DNA from: Flavobacteriia bacterium 40-80
GTDB taxonomy: Bacteria; Bacteroidota; Bacteroidia; Flavobacteriales_D; Crocinitomicaceae
Assembly: GCA_001899145.1 (NCBI GenBank)
Contig: MKVF01000004.1
Location: forward strand, 62,001-126,000
Length of the DNA: 64,000 nt
Direction: 5' to 3'
Below the pieces are notes generated by a model, which had not been told where the DNA came from, did not search any database, and saw only the letters and a program-made list of their open reading frames with translations. The translations under genes were made by a program, and so were the position numbers. Positions 52,136 through 61,416 of this stretch are shown in pieces (position 1 is the first letter of the stretch; each line of letters opens with the position of its first letter).

Positions 52136-52850
52136 AAATATATTCCTCGCACTGCTTGTTTTCAGCAGCTGGATTTCCTTCTCTCAGGTAACGGAAGGAT
52201 ATATCAGATATGAGCGCCGGATGAACCTTTTCAAGAAATATCCGGATAAAGACTCTCAACGCTGGATCGGTGAAAAAAACAAATACAGCACGGATCATTT
52301 TTTCCTTTATTTCAATGATTCATCTTCGGTTTATATTCCTGATCCTGATGAAGAGAAAAACGAAATTATGAAATGGCTGGTATTACAGCATTCCATGATC
52401 CAGAACTTTAATACAATGCAGAATGTAAGTTTGTTAAACATTTACGGGCAGGTAGTTGTAATAGAGGACCAATTACGTCCCAGAGCCTGGAAATATACCG
52501 GGAAGATCCGGACAATCGCCAATTATGAGTGTAAACAGGTACTTCTTGATGTAAATGATACTACCACGCTTTATGCATGGTTTACGACTGACATTATTCC
52601 CCAAGTTGGCCCGGAAAATTTCTGGGGGCTTCCCGGAGCGATTCTTGGTGTTGCCTCTGAAGACGGAAGAATCACTTATTTTGCGACGGAAGTAGTCGAG
52701 AAAAAGGTTGACTTAGAAAAGGTAAAACCGAAATACAGCAATAAAAAAGCGGGCGATTTCAAAGCATTAAAGGAAAGAGTTGCAAAGGAATTTACCCAGA
52801 AAGAAGCAAAGCCGCTGGTGAATGAAATTATGATCTGGCAATATTATTAG
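52122..52850 (+). CDS. GLPGLI family protein (cluster copy 2)
   Basis: 242 residues; signal peptide about 1-22 (ending ISFSQ), body with RTIANYECKQVLLDVNDTTTLYAWFTTDIIPQVGP-type segments and the hallmark WGLPGAILGVASEDG. It lacks the Gly/Arg insert of copy 1 but carries an acidic PDPDEEKNE loop. Starts 14 bp before the upstream stop. Followed by a strong terminator that ends the four-gene cluster. Confidence 0.87.
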   Translation: MVKIKNIFLALLVFSSWISFSQVTEGYIRYERRMNLFKKYPDKDSQRWIGEKNKYSTDHFFLYFNDSSSVYIPDPDEEKNEIMKWLVLQHSMIQNFNTMQNVSLLNIYGQVVVIEDQLRPRAWKYTGKIRTIANYECKQVLLDVNDTTTLYAWFTTDIIPQVGPENFWGLPGAILGVASEDGRITYFATEVVEKKVDLEKVKPKYSNKKAGDFKALKERVAKEFTQKEAKPLVNEIMIWQYY

Positions 52851-52868
52851 AATTAATAAAATCCAAAT

Positions 52869-52902
52869 AAAGAAGGCTGCCAATGGCAGCCTTCTTTATT
52901 TT
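52869..52902. terminator. Bidirectional terminator between GLPGLI copy 2 and the esterase gene
   Basis: AAAGAAGGCTGCC (52869-52881) pairs exactly with GGCAGCCTTCTTT (52885-52897) over a 3-nt loop, with T-rich flank on both strands. It sits between convergent genes. Confidence 0.85.
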
Positions 52903-52916
52903 CAATATTATCAGGA

Positions 52917-54611
52917 TCATCTTCTGATCTCTACTTTAATTGTTTTTTGATTTTTACCGGTCAGGTTAACAAAGTAAACACCGTCACTTAATTCAGACAC
53001 ATCAATCAGCTGGCTGTTTGAAGAAATAATTCCGGTTTTGATCACTTTCCCTGTCAGATCCATCAATTCAAAGGAAGCGTACATTCCGGACAGTTGCTCT
53101 CCTTCAATCACAAAATTATTTTGAGCCGGATTCGGATACAGAATAATTTTTTGAGAAGCGATATCCTCAACTGCCAGGCAATCATCTACCGTTACAGTTA
53201 AAACAGCTGTTTTTACACAACCTTTATCAGAAGTCCCTGTTACTGTATAAGCTGTTGTAACAGCAGGAGAAACAACCTGAACAGTATTCGGATTCAGTCC
53301 CTGATCCCAGGAATAAGCAGCAGCTCCGCTTGCAGTCAAAGTAACGCTTTCACCCTTACAGATCGTACTTTCATCCGCAGTCAGCTGCACATCTGGCAAT
53401 TCATTCACGACAACAGTAAACCATAATGTATCACTGAATGCCAGTAAATGATTCACTTCCACATATCCCAGCTGGAACGTTCCTGCCTGAGTAGCGGAAA
53501 ATACTCCGTTCGGGCTGTCAGTAGTTATATTCATCCCTGAAGATGTAAGCCAGTAATGCGCTTTCGTGCCCTGCGGCTGTATATTTGCATTAAAAGCATC
53601 GTTTCGGCAGGTATAGATCGTGTCCGGACTCAGCTTTGAAGGAATAGGCTTTACCAGGTTGAATAAGAATTTATTGGTTCTCGGAATCAATGTATCATGC
53701 CAGAAAGCATTCGGGCCGGAAGAAGGGAAAGTCCCGTTATCTGAACCATCCAGCATGTGCAGATTAGAAGTGGAATTGATAAATTCATTGTAAACACCGA
53801 GATTATTCATTCTTATAGAAACAGGAAAACCGCCATACGTTTCAGGCAGGGTCGGAACACCGAAAGGATGTCCTTTGTCATACGGGACCGTTCCGTCATT
53901 TATTCCGTGCATAATTAACGCAGGCACATCTCCGGCCTCAATAATCGAAGTATCCTGAACAGCTCCCCAAAAATCAAGCACAGCGCGTACTTTTGAAGAA
54001 ACCACATACGTATTTCCGGCGCAGTCCAGGCATCCCAGATTATTCACTGTACCTCCTCCGTATGTACTTGCAGGCCGTTCTGTTTCTTTATCCATATATC
54101 CTACATGAAGCGCAATGTATCCGCCTGCAGACATTCCTCCGAAGAAAATGTAGTTCGTATCAATGCCGTAAGTATTCGCAAACTGCTTAAAATAACGAAC
54201 AGCTGCCTTTCCGTCCTGGATACCGCGATAAACAGCACGTTCCGCACTTTGCCCGTCCAGCGGATTAAAACCTTTCCGGTAAGCAATGGTTGCTGTGACA
54301 TATCCACGTTTTGCAAAAGAATCACATAATGCTACCATATCATCCACGTCTTTAGAACCATTCAGGAAACCTCCCGCGTGCGCCATGATGATCAAAGGCC
54401 GTTTGGTCAGCGTATCTCCGTAAGGACGGTAGACGTTCAGCTTTAAATCTTCATTCCAATAGGGAAATACCCACTGGGGCGCGGTTCCGTACTGCACATC
54501 CATATTGGAAGTAGTTGTCGTAAATATTTGCTTTTTATATCTATTGGGATTATATTGCGCCGTTATTAAAAACGAAACAAATAAACAGGAAAAGAGTACA
54601 AATGCTCTCAT
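52917..54611 (-). CDS. Secreted alpha/beta-hydrolase (esterase-like) with Ig-like domain and T9SS sorting domain
   Basis: 564 residues. Signal peptide about 1-18. The alpha/beta-hydrolase domain (about 40-320) has HAGGF (oxyanion region), nucleophile Ser in FFGGMSAGGYIAL, and the LIMHGINDGTVPYDKGH acidic/His region. Then two Ig-like segments (CRNDAFNANIQ... and ICKGESVTLTASGAAAYSWDQ), and a type-A T9SS C-terminal domain (LYPNPAQNNFVIEG ... DLTGKVIKTG ... DGVYFVNLTGKNQKTIKVEI). So it is exported by T9SS and may stay on the surface. Fold suggests an esterase or feruloyl/acetyl-esterase; substrate unknown. The Ig module resembles those of the giant repeat protein. Confidence 0.88.
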   Translation of the reverse strand: MRAFVLFSCLFVSFLITAQYNPNRYKKQIFTTTTSNMDVQYGTAPQWVFPYWNEDLKLNVYRPYGDTLTKRPLIIMAHAGGFLNGSKDVDDMVALCDSFAKRGYVTATIAYRKGFNPLDGQSAERAVYRGIQDGKAAVRYFKQFANTYGIDTNYIFFGGMSAGGYIALHVGYMDKETERPASTYGGGTVNNLGCLDCAGNTYVVSSKVRAVLDFWGAVQDTSIIEAGDVPALIMHGINDGTVPYDKGHPFGVPTLPETYGGFPVSIRMNNLGVYNEFINSTSNLHMLDGSDNGTFPSSGPNAFWHDTLIPRTNKFLFNLVKPIPSKLSPDTIYTCRNDAFNANIQPQGTKAHYWLTSSGMNITTDSPNGVFSATQAGTFQLGYVEVNHLLAFSDTLWFTVVVNELPDVQLTADESTICKGESVTLTASGAAAYSWDQGLNPNTVQVVSPAVTTAYTVTGTSDKGCVKTAVLTVTVDDCLAVEDIASQKIILYPNPAQNNFVIEGEQLSGMYASFELMDLTGKVIKTGIISSNSQLIDVSELSDGVYFVNLTGKNQKTIKVEIRR

Positions 54612-54668
54612 AGGCTTGATTTTTGAATAAATAATTTAATTAACAATTATTGTAAATTTAATATAAAA

Positions 54669-55211
54669 ATGAAATATACGTATCATGTAAAAGAAAAAGA
54701 CTTCCTGAACTTTCAATTATTCCACCTGAGCCAGGCAGAGGAATTCAAAGCAAGACTACGGAAGCAAAGGCTATCTATCATGCTGCTTAACATTGCATTC
54801 GGTATATTTTTTGCCCTCGAAAAAAAGTTCCTGATCACCTCTATTTTTGTTACGATCGGTATCCTGTGGTTTTTTCTTTACCCGAACAGAATAAAGCGCA
54901 TTTATAAAAAACGTTTCCAAAATGAGATACAGGAAAAGTATCAACAGCATTTTGGTGTGGATGCCGCTTTTGAAATCAACGAAACCACACTTAAGACAGT
55001 AGATAAAGGTGGATTTTCCGAAAAAAGATACGATGACATTCTGAAAATTGTGCATTTACCGGAAGCAACATACATCATCTTCAAAAACAAGCAGACGTTC
55101 ATTCTTCCGCAGGATGCGACAGAAAATTACGACAGTATGAAAAATGAGCTGAGCGCTAAAGCACAGCAGATGAATATCACTGTTCAGGATCTGCCGGACT
55201 GGAAATTTTAA
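54669..55211 (+). CDS. YcxB-like membrane protein
   Basis: 180 residues. Two membrane helices (about 37-52 and 57-73) split the N- and C-terminal halves. The C-terminal cytoplasmic half (about 100-170; FEINETTLKTVDKGGFSEKRYDDILKIVHLPEATYIIFKNKQTFILPQD) has the YcxB-like PH-type strand pattern. Function unknown. Promoter and partner unclear; stands alone ahead of clpP. Confidence 0.65.
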   Translation: MKYTYHVKEKDFLNFQLFHLSQAEEFKARLRKQRLSIMLLNIAFGIFFALEKKFLITSIFVTIGILWFFLYPNRIKRIYKKRFQNEIQEKYQQHFGVDAAFEINETTLKTVDKGGFSEKRYDDILKIVHLPEATYIIFKNKQTFILPQDATENYDSMKNELSAKAQQMNITVQDLPDWKF

Positions 55212-55284
55212 ATCCGAAATTTGCGTTAAACTTCGTGAATTTTGAATAAACTGAATTATATTTACGCTGTTAAAAAAATAAATT

Positions 55285-55953
55285 ATGTTTAGAGACGATG
55301 AATTCAAAAAGTATGCTACGAAACACATGGGTATCAGCAGCATGCATTTATCAAACTATATAGAATCCTCATTAACTCCTTATATCATTGAAGAACGTCC
55401 GCTGAACATGACACAGATGGACGTATTCTCAAGATTAATGATGGATCGGATCATCTTTCTGGGAACAGGAATCAATGATCAGGTAGCGAACATTATCAAT
55501 GCCCAGCTGTTATTCCTGGAGTCTGTTGACGCAAAAAAAGACATTCAGATCTATCTGAATTCTCCGGGAGGTTCGGTATATGCCGGATTAGGTATTTATG
55601 ACACCATGCAGTACATCCGTCCTGATGTGGCGACAATCTGTACGGGAATGGCCGCATCAATGGGAGCAGTACTGATGTGCGCAGGAGCAGAAGGAAAACG
55701 TTCCGCATTAAAGCACGCACGCGTTATGATCCACCAGCCTCTTGGCGGAGCACAGGGACAGGCTTCTGATATCGAGATCACTGCACGGGAAATTCAAAAG
55801 CTGAAAAAAGAGCTGTACGAAATCATAGCACAGCACTCCAAGCAAACGTATGAAAAAGTATGGGAAGATTCTGACAGAGATTACTGGATGACAGCGGAAG
55901 AAGCAAAAGATTACGGAATGGTCGATGAAATATTGATCAGAAACCCTAAATAA
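55285..55953 (+). CDS. clpP: ATP-dependent Clp protease proteolytic subunit
   Basis: 222 residues, slightly longer than the 190-200 of many ClpPs because of an N-terminal extension. Triad: Ser in GMAASMGAVLMCAG, His in RVMIHQPLGGAQG, Asp in a later segment; the FLGTGINDQVANIINAQLLFLESVD block is standard. Assembles as a tetradecamer that degrades proteins fed by ClpX. Precedes clpX on the same strand with a hairpin between. Confidence 0.97.
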   Translation: MFRDDEFKKYATKHMGISSMHLSNYIESSLTPYIIEERPLNMTQMDVFSRLMMDRIIFLGTGINDQVANIINAQLLFLESVDAKKDIQIYLNSPGGSVYAGLGIYDTMQYIRPDVATICTGMAASMGAVLMCAGAEGKRSALKHARVMIHQPLGGAQGQASDIEITAREIQKLKKELYEIIAQHSKQTYEKVWEDSDRDYWMTAEEAKDYGMVDEILIRNPK

Positions 55954-55973
55954 GTAATTATTTAAAAAAGCAC

Positions 55974-56006
55974 AAAGCCTTCAACCTGTGTTGACAGGCT
56001 TTTTTT
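55974..56006 (+). terminator. Hairpin with T run between clpP and clpX
   Basis: AAAGCCTTCAAC (55974-55985), loop CTGT, GTTGA (55990-55994), then one unpaired C and AGGCTTT (55996-56002) make a stem, followed by more T up to 56006. The clpX ATG is at 56015, only 8 bp past the last T. It looks like an intrinsic terminator inside the operon. Confidence 0.65.
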
Positions 56007-56014
56007 CATATTAT

Positions 56015-57244
56015 ATGGCAAAAAAAGATATAACATGCTCCTTTTGCGGGCGTCCTGCTTCAGAGGTTTCTATTATCATTCCGGGACTCTCCGGTCATAT
56101 CTGTGATAATTGTATTTCTCAGGCTCACCGCATTATTGAAGAAGAATTCAAATATGCTAAAAAGCAACCCAACAGCAAGCAGGAGGTTCAGATACTGAAG
56201 CCGGCGGAAATAAAATCAAACCTGGATAAATACGTTATCGGGCAGGAAGATGCAAAGAAAGTACTTTCGGTAGCGGTTTACAATCATTATAAGCGCCTGA
56301 GCCAAAAAACGCAGGAAGATGAAACGGAAATTGAAAAATCCAATATCATCCTGGTTGGAAGAACCGGAACAGGAAAAACATTGCTTGCAAAAACTATTGC
56401 AAAAATGCTTAATGTTCCGTTCTGTATCGCTGATGCAACGGTTCTGACAGAAGCCGGCTATGTCGGTGAAGATGTTGAGAGCATCCTGTCACGTCTGCTT
56501 CAGGCATCGGACTATGACGTGGCAGCAGCAGAAAAAGGAATTGTTTTCATTGATGAAATTGACAAGGTTGCACGAAAAAGTGACAATCCTTCCATTACGA
56601 GAGATGTTTCCGGAGAAGGTGTGCAGCAAGCTCTTCTGAAATTGCTGGAAGGTTCGATTGTAAATGTTCCGCCTCAGGGAGGAAGAAAACATCCGGAACA
56701 AAAAATGATCCAGGTAGATACAAAGAACATTCTGTTTATATGCGGCGGGGCATTTGACGGAATTGAAAAGATCATCGCCCGGCGGGTAAATACACAAACC
56801 ATCGGTTTCAGTAATGAAAGTGTACGGATTGAGAATGAAAATTTATTGCGTTATATCATTCCTTCTGACATCAAAACTTTCGGATTAATTCCTGAGCTTA
56901 TCGGCCGTTTCCCTTCACTTACTTATCTTCAGCCGTTAGACGCAAAAAGCTTAAGACGCATCCTGACAGAGCCTAAAAACGCCCTGATCAAGCAATATGT
57001 AAAATTGTTCGAGATGGATGGAACCAAGCTGACATTTGAAGGGGACGCTTTGGATTTTATCGTTGAAAAAGCGATCGAATACCAGCTGGGAGCAAGAGGA
57101 CTCCGCTCTATCTGTGAAGCCATTCTGAATGACCTGATGTTTGAGCTTCCGGGATCGGACATCAAAGAATTCAAAGTTTCAAGAGGCTACGCAGAGGAAA
57201 AGCTCGGCAAAAATGAGAAATTTCAGGTGAAACAGCTGGCTTAA
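56015..57244 (+). CDS. clpX: ATP-dependent Clp protease ATP-binding subunit ClpX
   Basis: 409 residues from ATG at 56015 (an upstream GTG at 55988 would start inside the terminator hairpin). N-terminal zinc finger [14 protein letters not shown]...CDNCI (about 8-38), AAA+ Walker [15 protein letters not shown], Walker [19 protein letters not shown], the pore loop GYVGEDVE, sensor-2 region [14 protein letters not shown] and a C-terminal domain. It unfolds substrates and threads them into ClpP. Ordinary housekeeping copy. Confidence 0.97.
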   Translation: MAKKDITCSFCGRPASEVSIIIPGLSGHICDNCISQAHRIIEEEFKYAKKQPNSKQEVQILKPAEIKSNLDKYVIGQEDAKKVLSVAVYNHYKRLSQKTQEDETEIEKSNIILVGRTGTGKTLLAKTIAKMLNVPFCIADATVLTEAGYVGEDVESILSRLLQASDYDVAAAEKGIVFIDEIDKVARKSDNPSITRDVSGEGVQQALLKLLEGSIVNVPPQGGRKHPEQKMIQVDTKNILFICGGAFDGIEKIIARRVNTQTIGFSNESVRIENENLLRYIIPSDIKTFGLIPELIGRFPSLTYLQPLDAKSLRRILTEPKNALIKQYVKLFEMDGTKLTFEGDALDFIVEKAIEYQLGARGLRSICEAILNDLMFELPGSDIKEFKVSRGYAEEKLGKNEKFQVKQLA

Positions 57245-57297
57245 TTTCCTTAACGTTTAATTAATGCTACCTTAATTTTAAAGGCAAGTTGAAACTC

Positions 57298-57305
57298 TAC
57301 ATTTG
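57298..57305 (+). promoter_or_regulatory. TAnnTTTG box before the PhoB-like regulator
   Basis: TACATTTG, an exact -7 match, 22 bp before the ATG at 57328; the -33 position reads TTTT instead of TTTG. Confidence 0.45.
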
Positions 57306-57327
57306 ACAAAAATTAAGTTCAGATAAT

Positions 57328-58035
57328 ATGAGTTTTAACTTGTCTATTCCCACCAAAAATCAAACTGTTTTACTCGTTGATGATGAAGAGGACATTCTGG
57401 AATTCCTCAAGTATAATTTAGAAAAAGAAGGTTATCGTATATACACTGCAAAAGACGGACAGGAAGCTGTTAATCTGACTCAGAAATACCGCCCGGATTT
57501 AGTGATTATGGATGTCATGATGCCGAACCTGGATGGAATAGAAGCGTGTCATGCGATTCGTTCAGACAACAAAATTCCCCAACCGGTCATCGCTTTCCTT
57601 ACATCACGTTCGGAAGATTATTCCCAGATAGCAGGATTTGAAGTGGGCGCGGACGATTATATCACAAAGCCGATCCGCCCGAGATTACTGGTCAGTAAGG
57701 TCGAATCTTTGCTGAGAAGAAAAAAAACAGATCAGGTTCCTTCCAATATTATTTCCCTAAGTGGCATATCCATTGACAGAAACCGTTATATTGTCAAAAA
57801 CAACGATATTGAAGTGACACTCCCGAAAAAAGAATTCGAGCTGCTGGATTTATTGATTTCCCAACCGGATAAAGTCCATACCAGGGATGAGATTTTATCA
57901 AAGATCTGGGGCAATGATATCATTGTGGGAGAGAGAACTATTGATGTTCATATAAGAAAATTAAGAGAAAAGTTCGGGAATCGTTATATTCGTACCATAA
58001 AAGGTGTTGGATATACATTTAATTATGAAAAGTAG
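57328..58035 (+). CDS. OmpR/PhoB-family response regulator
   Basis: 235 residues. Receiver with Asp62 (LVIMDVMMPNLDGIEA) and VLLVDDEEDIL near 14-24, then a winged-helix Trans_reg_C domain (about 140-232; LPKKEFELLDLLISQPDKVHTRDEIL, VGERTIDVHIRKLREKFG, IRTIKGVGYTFNYEK). Controls transcription by binding direct repeats. Overlaps the kinase gene by 11 bp, so translation is coupled. The target regulon cannot be told; phoB/phoR identity is possible but not shown. Confidence 0.95.
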   Translation: MSFNLSIPTKNQTVLLVDDEEDILEFLKYNLEKEGYRIYTAKDGQEAVNLTQKYRPDLVIMDVMMPNLDGIEACHAIRSDNKIPQPVIAFLTSRSEDYSQIAGFEVGADDYITKPIRPRLLVSKVESLLRRKKTDQVPSNIISLSGISIDRNRYIVKNNDIEVTLPKKEFELLDLLISQPDKVHTRDEILSKIWGNDIIVGERTIDVHIRKLREKFGNRYIRTIKGVGYTFNYEK

Positions 58036-59116
58036 CAAACCGATTCTCGTTCCTGTTATTGGAAGTCTTGTTACAGGAACCATTTCTGTAATATTGTTCG
58101 GCAGTATCGGGTTTTATTTTTACAAGGAGAATATCGGTGTTATTGTTCTTCTGTCCTCCCTCCTTACCATCATCAATTTTATCATTTTTTATTTCCTGTT
58201 CCACCGTTACCTGAATAACCGCCTCAATGCGCTTTTCCGGACAATTAAAAATGACCGCGTGCAGAATGAGCAGAACCGGCGTTCCTTTAATATGACTGAA
58301 AATGTGCTCGATCAGGCAAATCGCGCCACAAAAGAGTTCGTGAAAAAGAAGCAGGAAGAGATCGTTAGATTGCAGGAACAGGACAAATACCGAAAGGAAT
58401 TCATCGGGAATCTTGCCCATGAGCTCAAAACACCGCTTTTTGCCATGCAGGGCTATATCCTTACATTGTTAGACGGCGGAATTGACGATCCGGAAATAAA
58501 CACAAAATTTCTGGAACGAGCGGCTTCTTCCACAGAAAGGATGATTAACCTGATTGAAGATCTGGATGCGCTGAATAAATTTGAATCGAACCGGATCGGA
58601 CTGGAAAAAACAAACTTCCCGATAAAAAAGCTGATCAAGGAAGTAATTGATTCCTTAGAGCTGAAAGCAGTAGAAAAGAAAATTACATTTGATATTTCAG
58701 GCTTCTCCAACCAGGAAGTAAACGCCGACCGCGGGAAGATTAACCAGGTGTTGACGAACTTGATCAACAACGCCATTGTATATGGAAATGAAGGTGGAAA
58801 AATCACCATCCGCAGCTTCGACCTGAACGATCTTATCTTAGTGGAAATTGCCGACAATGGACCCGGAATAGAAAAAGACGATCTTCCACGTATCTTCGAA
58901 CGGTTTTACCGCGTTGAAAAATCAAGAGCACGAAATCTGGGCGGTTCGGGATTAGGATTGGCTATAGCGAAACAGATCATCGATCTGCACAAGCAGAACA
59001 TCAATGTACGCAGTTCAGCAGGAATAGGAACAACCATCGGCTTTACATTAGACAAGGCGAAAAATGAAGCGCATGAGATCACTACCAGCCGCGGGTTAAA
59101 AATTCACAAATCATAA
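58025..59116 (+). CDS. Sensor histidine kinase, PhoR-like
   Basis: 363 residues from ATG at 58025 (a TTG at 58004 is inside the regulator). Two transmembrane helices (about 10-32 and 39-60) with almost no periplasmic loop, a HAMP-like helix, then the kinase: His132 in GNLAHELKTPLFAMQGYILTLL, N box VLTNLINNAIVYGN, G1 DNGPGIEKDDLPRIFERFYR, G2 GGSGLGLAIAKQII. The tiny loop means sensing is likely intramembrane or via another protein. Its 3' end overlaps the opposing glycosyltransferase gene by 6 bp. Confidence 0.95.
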   Translation: MKSSKPILVPVIGSLVTGTISVILFGSIGFYFYKENIGVIVLLSSLLTIINFIIFYFLFHRYLNNRLNALFRTIKNDRVQNEQNRRSFNMTENVLDQANRATKEFVKKKQEEIVRLQEQDKYRKEFIGNLAHELKTPLFAMQGYILTLLDGGIDDPEINTKFLERAASSTERMINLIEDLDALNKFESNRIGLEKTNFPIKKLIKEVIDSLELKAVEKKITFDISGFSNQEVNADRGKINQVLTNLINNAIVYGNEGGKITIRSFDLNDLILVEIADNGPGIEKDDLPRIFERFYRVEKSRARNLGGSGLGLAIAKQIIDLHKQNINVRSSAGIGTTIGFTLDKAKNEAHEITTSRGLKIHKS

Positions 59117-60067
59117 CTCGTCAGCAAGTTCGCTGTAATCACTCGCTATTGTAAATTTTTCCCGGTGCAGATCAGCCAGGTATACTTGTTCACTTTGCAT
59201 CGGAGAGGGAATTAAAATCACTTTTTCCGGATCTAAAAAATGTAGGTCCATAATAGTCGTATAACCCGAATGTGAAATAATTCTGTTTGCAGCAGCGAGT
59301 ACCTCATCCTGGGCACTCTCCTCTACTCTTTTCAAAAATTCAGAATGAACCGGAAGATCAGTAATACAATGAATCAGCTCATTTTTCCGATCTGCATAGC
59401 CTTCCACTGCTTTCAACAGCTCGTTGGCATACAATACCGGCCCGCTGATAACCGCGACAAAAAATGTTTTTTCTGTTTGTCCACCTTTCATTTGAAAGCG
59501 TGACTGCGGCCCGGTAAATTCCACCGGAATTTTTAATCCTTTTTCATCAGACAGCTTCCCCGCAAAGGTATGCTGTTCGTTGTCCAGGATCCAGACAGCA
59601 TTAAAATTTTTATTAATGAGATAATGATGTGTTTTTTGAAGAAGAGCATTTTTAACCGGCAACCAGCACTGGTGCGTCACAAAAACAGACGGCACATGCT
59701 TTGAATAAAATCCATACCTGTGATCGCTGATCACAAGATCAACCTGCTCCTGCCTTACAATCTCTTCACACCGTTGATGATCGCGCTGATGCTCTTTTAA
59801 AAGGGCGGGTAACTGAATAAAATTTTTCTGTATTAATGATTTATCCAGTGAAAACCGAAAAGAATATTCATTACTTAAATGATACGAAACTTCATGTTGG
59901 AAGTATTTAAGGAAAATATTTTTTTGCTCTTCACTACAAGCGATATGAATTTTATTACTTTGATTTTGAAGCTTTCGGACTAAAGGAATGGAACGATACA
60001 CATGACCAAAACCCCAATTCAGTGCAGACAAGAGAATCTTTTTTGAATAAACTTCTTTTAATAACAT
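59111..60067 (-). CDS. GT-B fold glycosyltransferase (MurG/UGT-like)
   Basis: 318 residues. Opening KKILLSALNWGFGHVYRSIPLVRKL resembles the GHxxR glycine loop of MurG/UDP-glycosyltransferase-type GT-B enzymes, and ANRIISHSGYTTIMDLHFLDPEKVILIPSPMQSEQVY matches the donor-binding lobe. The donor and acceptor are unknown. Stands alone between a two-component pair and a divergent T9SS cargo gene. Confidence 0.75.
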   Translation of the reverse strand: MLLKEVYSKKILLSALNWGFGHVYRSIPLVRKLQNQSNKIHIACSEEQKNIFLKYFQHEVSYHLSNEYSFRFSLDKSLIQKNFIQLPALLKEHQRDHQRCEEIVRQEQVDLVISDHRYGFYSKHVPSVFVTHQCWLPVKNALLQKTHHYLINKNFNAVWILDNEQHTFAGKLSDEKGLKIPVEFTGPQSRFQMKGGQTEKTFFVAVISGPVLYANELLKAVEGYADRKNELIHCITDLPVHSEFLKRVEESAQDEVLAAANRIISHSGYTTIMDLHFLDPEKVILIPSPMQSEQVYLADLHREKFTIASDYSELADEL

Positions 60068-60140
60068 CGACCGAAAGCAATTTAACCAAAAGTTTCAAAC
60101 GTCTGCACTAATGGAGCCTAACTAATAAAATAAACACATT
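60068..60140. other. Start of a divergent intergenic region
   Basis: No gene visible; AT-rich. The region to 60343 holds a palindrome and a promoter for the T9SS cargo gene (listed separately), and presumably the promoter of the glycosyltransferase on the minus strand. Confidence 0.3.
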
Positions 60141-60158
60141 TCAAAACAATTGTTTTGA
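60141..60158. promoter_or_regulatory. 18-bp perfect palindrome, candidate operator
   Basis: TCAAAACAATTGTTTTGA is a perfect palindrome between the divergent glycosyltransferase and T9SS-cargo genes, about 74 bp upstream of the former. Symmetry and position suit a dimeric repressor or activator site. No T run follows, so it is not a terminator. Inference. Confidence 0.4.
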
Positions 60159-60283
60159 TGTAAAGCTAACTGTATCAAGGTTAACTATAACATAAACGTA
60201 AAAATACTTTTTTTTATTTGATTCGCTTCAAATATTAACACTATTAAAAATACTTTAGCAAAAGCACGAACCCGGGAATTTAT

Positions 60284-60313
60284 TTTGGACCCAACTGTAG
60301 GGCGATAAATTTC
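60284..60313 (+). promoter_or_regulatory. Promoter of the T9SS cargo gene
   Basis: TTTG at 60284-60287, an 18-bp spacer and TAAATTTC at 60306-60313 (one mismatch from TAnnTTTG). The ATG is at 60344. Confidence 0.5.
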
Positions 60314-60343
60314 GTTAACCTGTCAGAACTTTAAAACAGATAT

Positions 60344-61261
60344 ATGAAAAAATCAATACTTTTTTTGCTTCTCTTTCTCTCGACATTTTTATCTGCACAG
60401 GAAGAATTTTCATTTCAGCTGTATTTTGAAGACGCGGCAGGGACTAAAGACACTATTACGTTAGGATATGATCCTTTGGCTACGGATGGCATAGACGCTA
60501 CTTTCGGCGAAGCGAACATTTTAAACCAACCGTGGGGAGATAGTTTAGATGTAAGAATTGGAGATCTGACATATCAGGCTTATCCATTAGAATGGCTGAG
60601 TAATAATAGTTATTTAACGAAAAAACAAATATTAACATTGCTCTGTGATGAAGAATCGATCGAAGTAAATTCTTCATCGGTTTCTTTACAGTTTAAAATT
60701 CAGAATTTACCAATTAAAATAAGTTGGAATTATGATTTATTTGGCAATACTTGCAGATGGAAAAGCTCTTTTTATGGAAATATTTATGGATCAGGCTGGT
60801 ATGGCCCGGGAATTCTTTTAGGTAGCAATAACGGTGATTATCTCTTAAATTATAACAATGTTAACAATAATGACCCTGCTCCCTTTATGATTATAAATGA
60901 AGATCAAAATTATCTTTGGAAATTAATTCAAGCTTATGAAACCAATGGAGACACTATAGCGGTTTTGCAATTCGCTTTTTGGGGTTCTAAAAGTAATGGT
61001 ATAAATACCAATACTTTTCCAATTATGAGTATTTCTCCCAACCCCTCAACAGATCTAATGACAATTGATTTATCAGACAATTGGAATAATGAACCGTATG
61101 AACTTACTATTTATCAATTAGACGGGACACTGATGAAAAAACAAGCGCTCTCATCAAATATTAATACTATCTCCGTAAATGAACTGAATAGAGGAATTTA
61201 TTTCTTCACATTAACAGATAATGCAGGAACAACTGTAACCCAAAAAATTATGAAGAATTAG
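60344..61261 (+). CDS. Uncharacterised secreted protein with T9SS type-A sorting domain
   Basis: 305 residues. Signal peptide about 1-18 (ending LSAQ). The middle (about 20-220) is strand-rich and contains many Asn/Gly/Tyr (NNSYLTKKQI, GNTCRWKSSFYGNIYGSGWYGPGILLG). The C-terminus is a type-A T9SS domain (ISPNPSTDLMTIDLSDNW ... IYQLDGTLMKKQAL ... NRGIYFFTLTDNAGTTVTQKIMKN). It is exported by T9SS and probably kept on the surface or released. AT-rich compared with its neighbours. Function unknown. Confidence 0.85.
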   Translation: MKKSILFLLLFLSTFLSAQEEFSFQLYFEDAAGTKDTITLGYDPLATDGIDATFGEANILNQPWGDSLDVRIGDLTYQAYPLEWLSNNSYLTKKQILTLLCDEESIEVNSSSVSLQFKIQNLPIKISWNYDLFGNTCRWKSSFYGNIYGSGWYGPGILLGSNNGDYLLNYNNVNNNDPAPFMIINEDQNYLWKLIQAYETNGDTIAVLQFAFWGSKSNGINTNTFPIMSISPNPSTDLMTIDLSDNWNNEPYELTIYQLDGTLMKKQALSSNINTISVNELNRGIYFFTLTDNAGTTVTQKIMKN

Positions 61262-61416
61262 TAATGATGACACCTACAGCATAAACACAGTCAGTATAAT
61301 CATAGTTGTAAATTAGGGATTATATCATAAATATCTTTAATATCAGGAAAGAAAAATTCCCAAAAGTTAGTCCTAAAGGAAGATAGAGATGCAAATAACT
61401 TATGAAACAAAAATTA

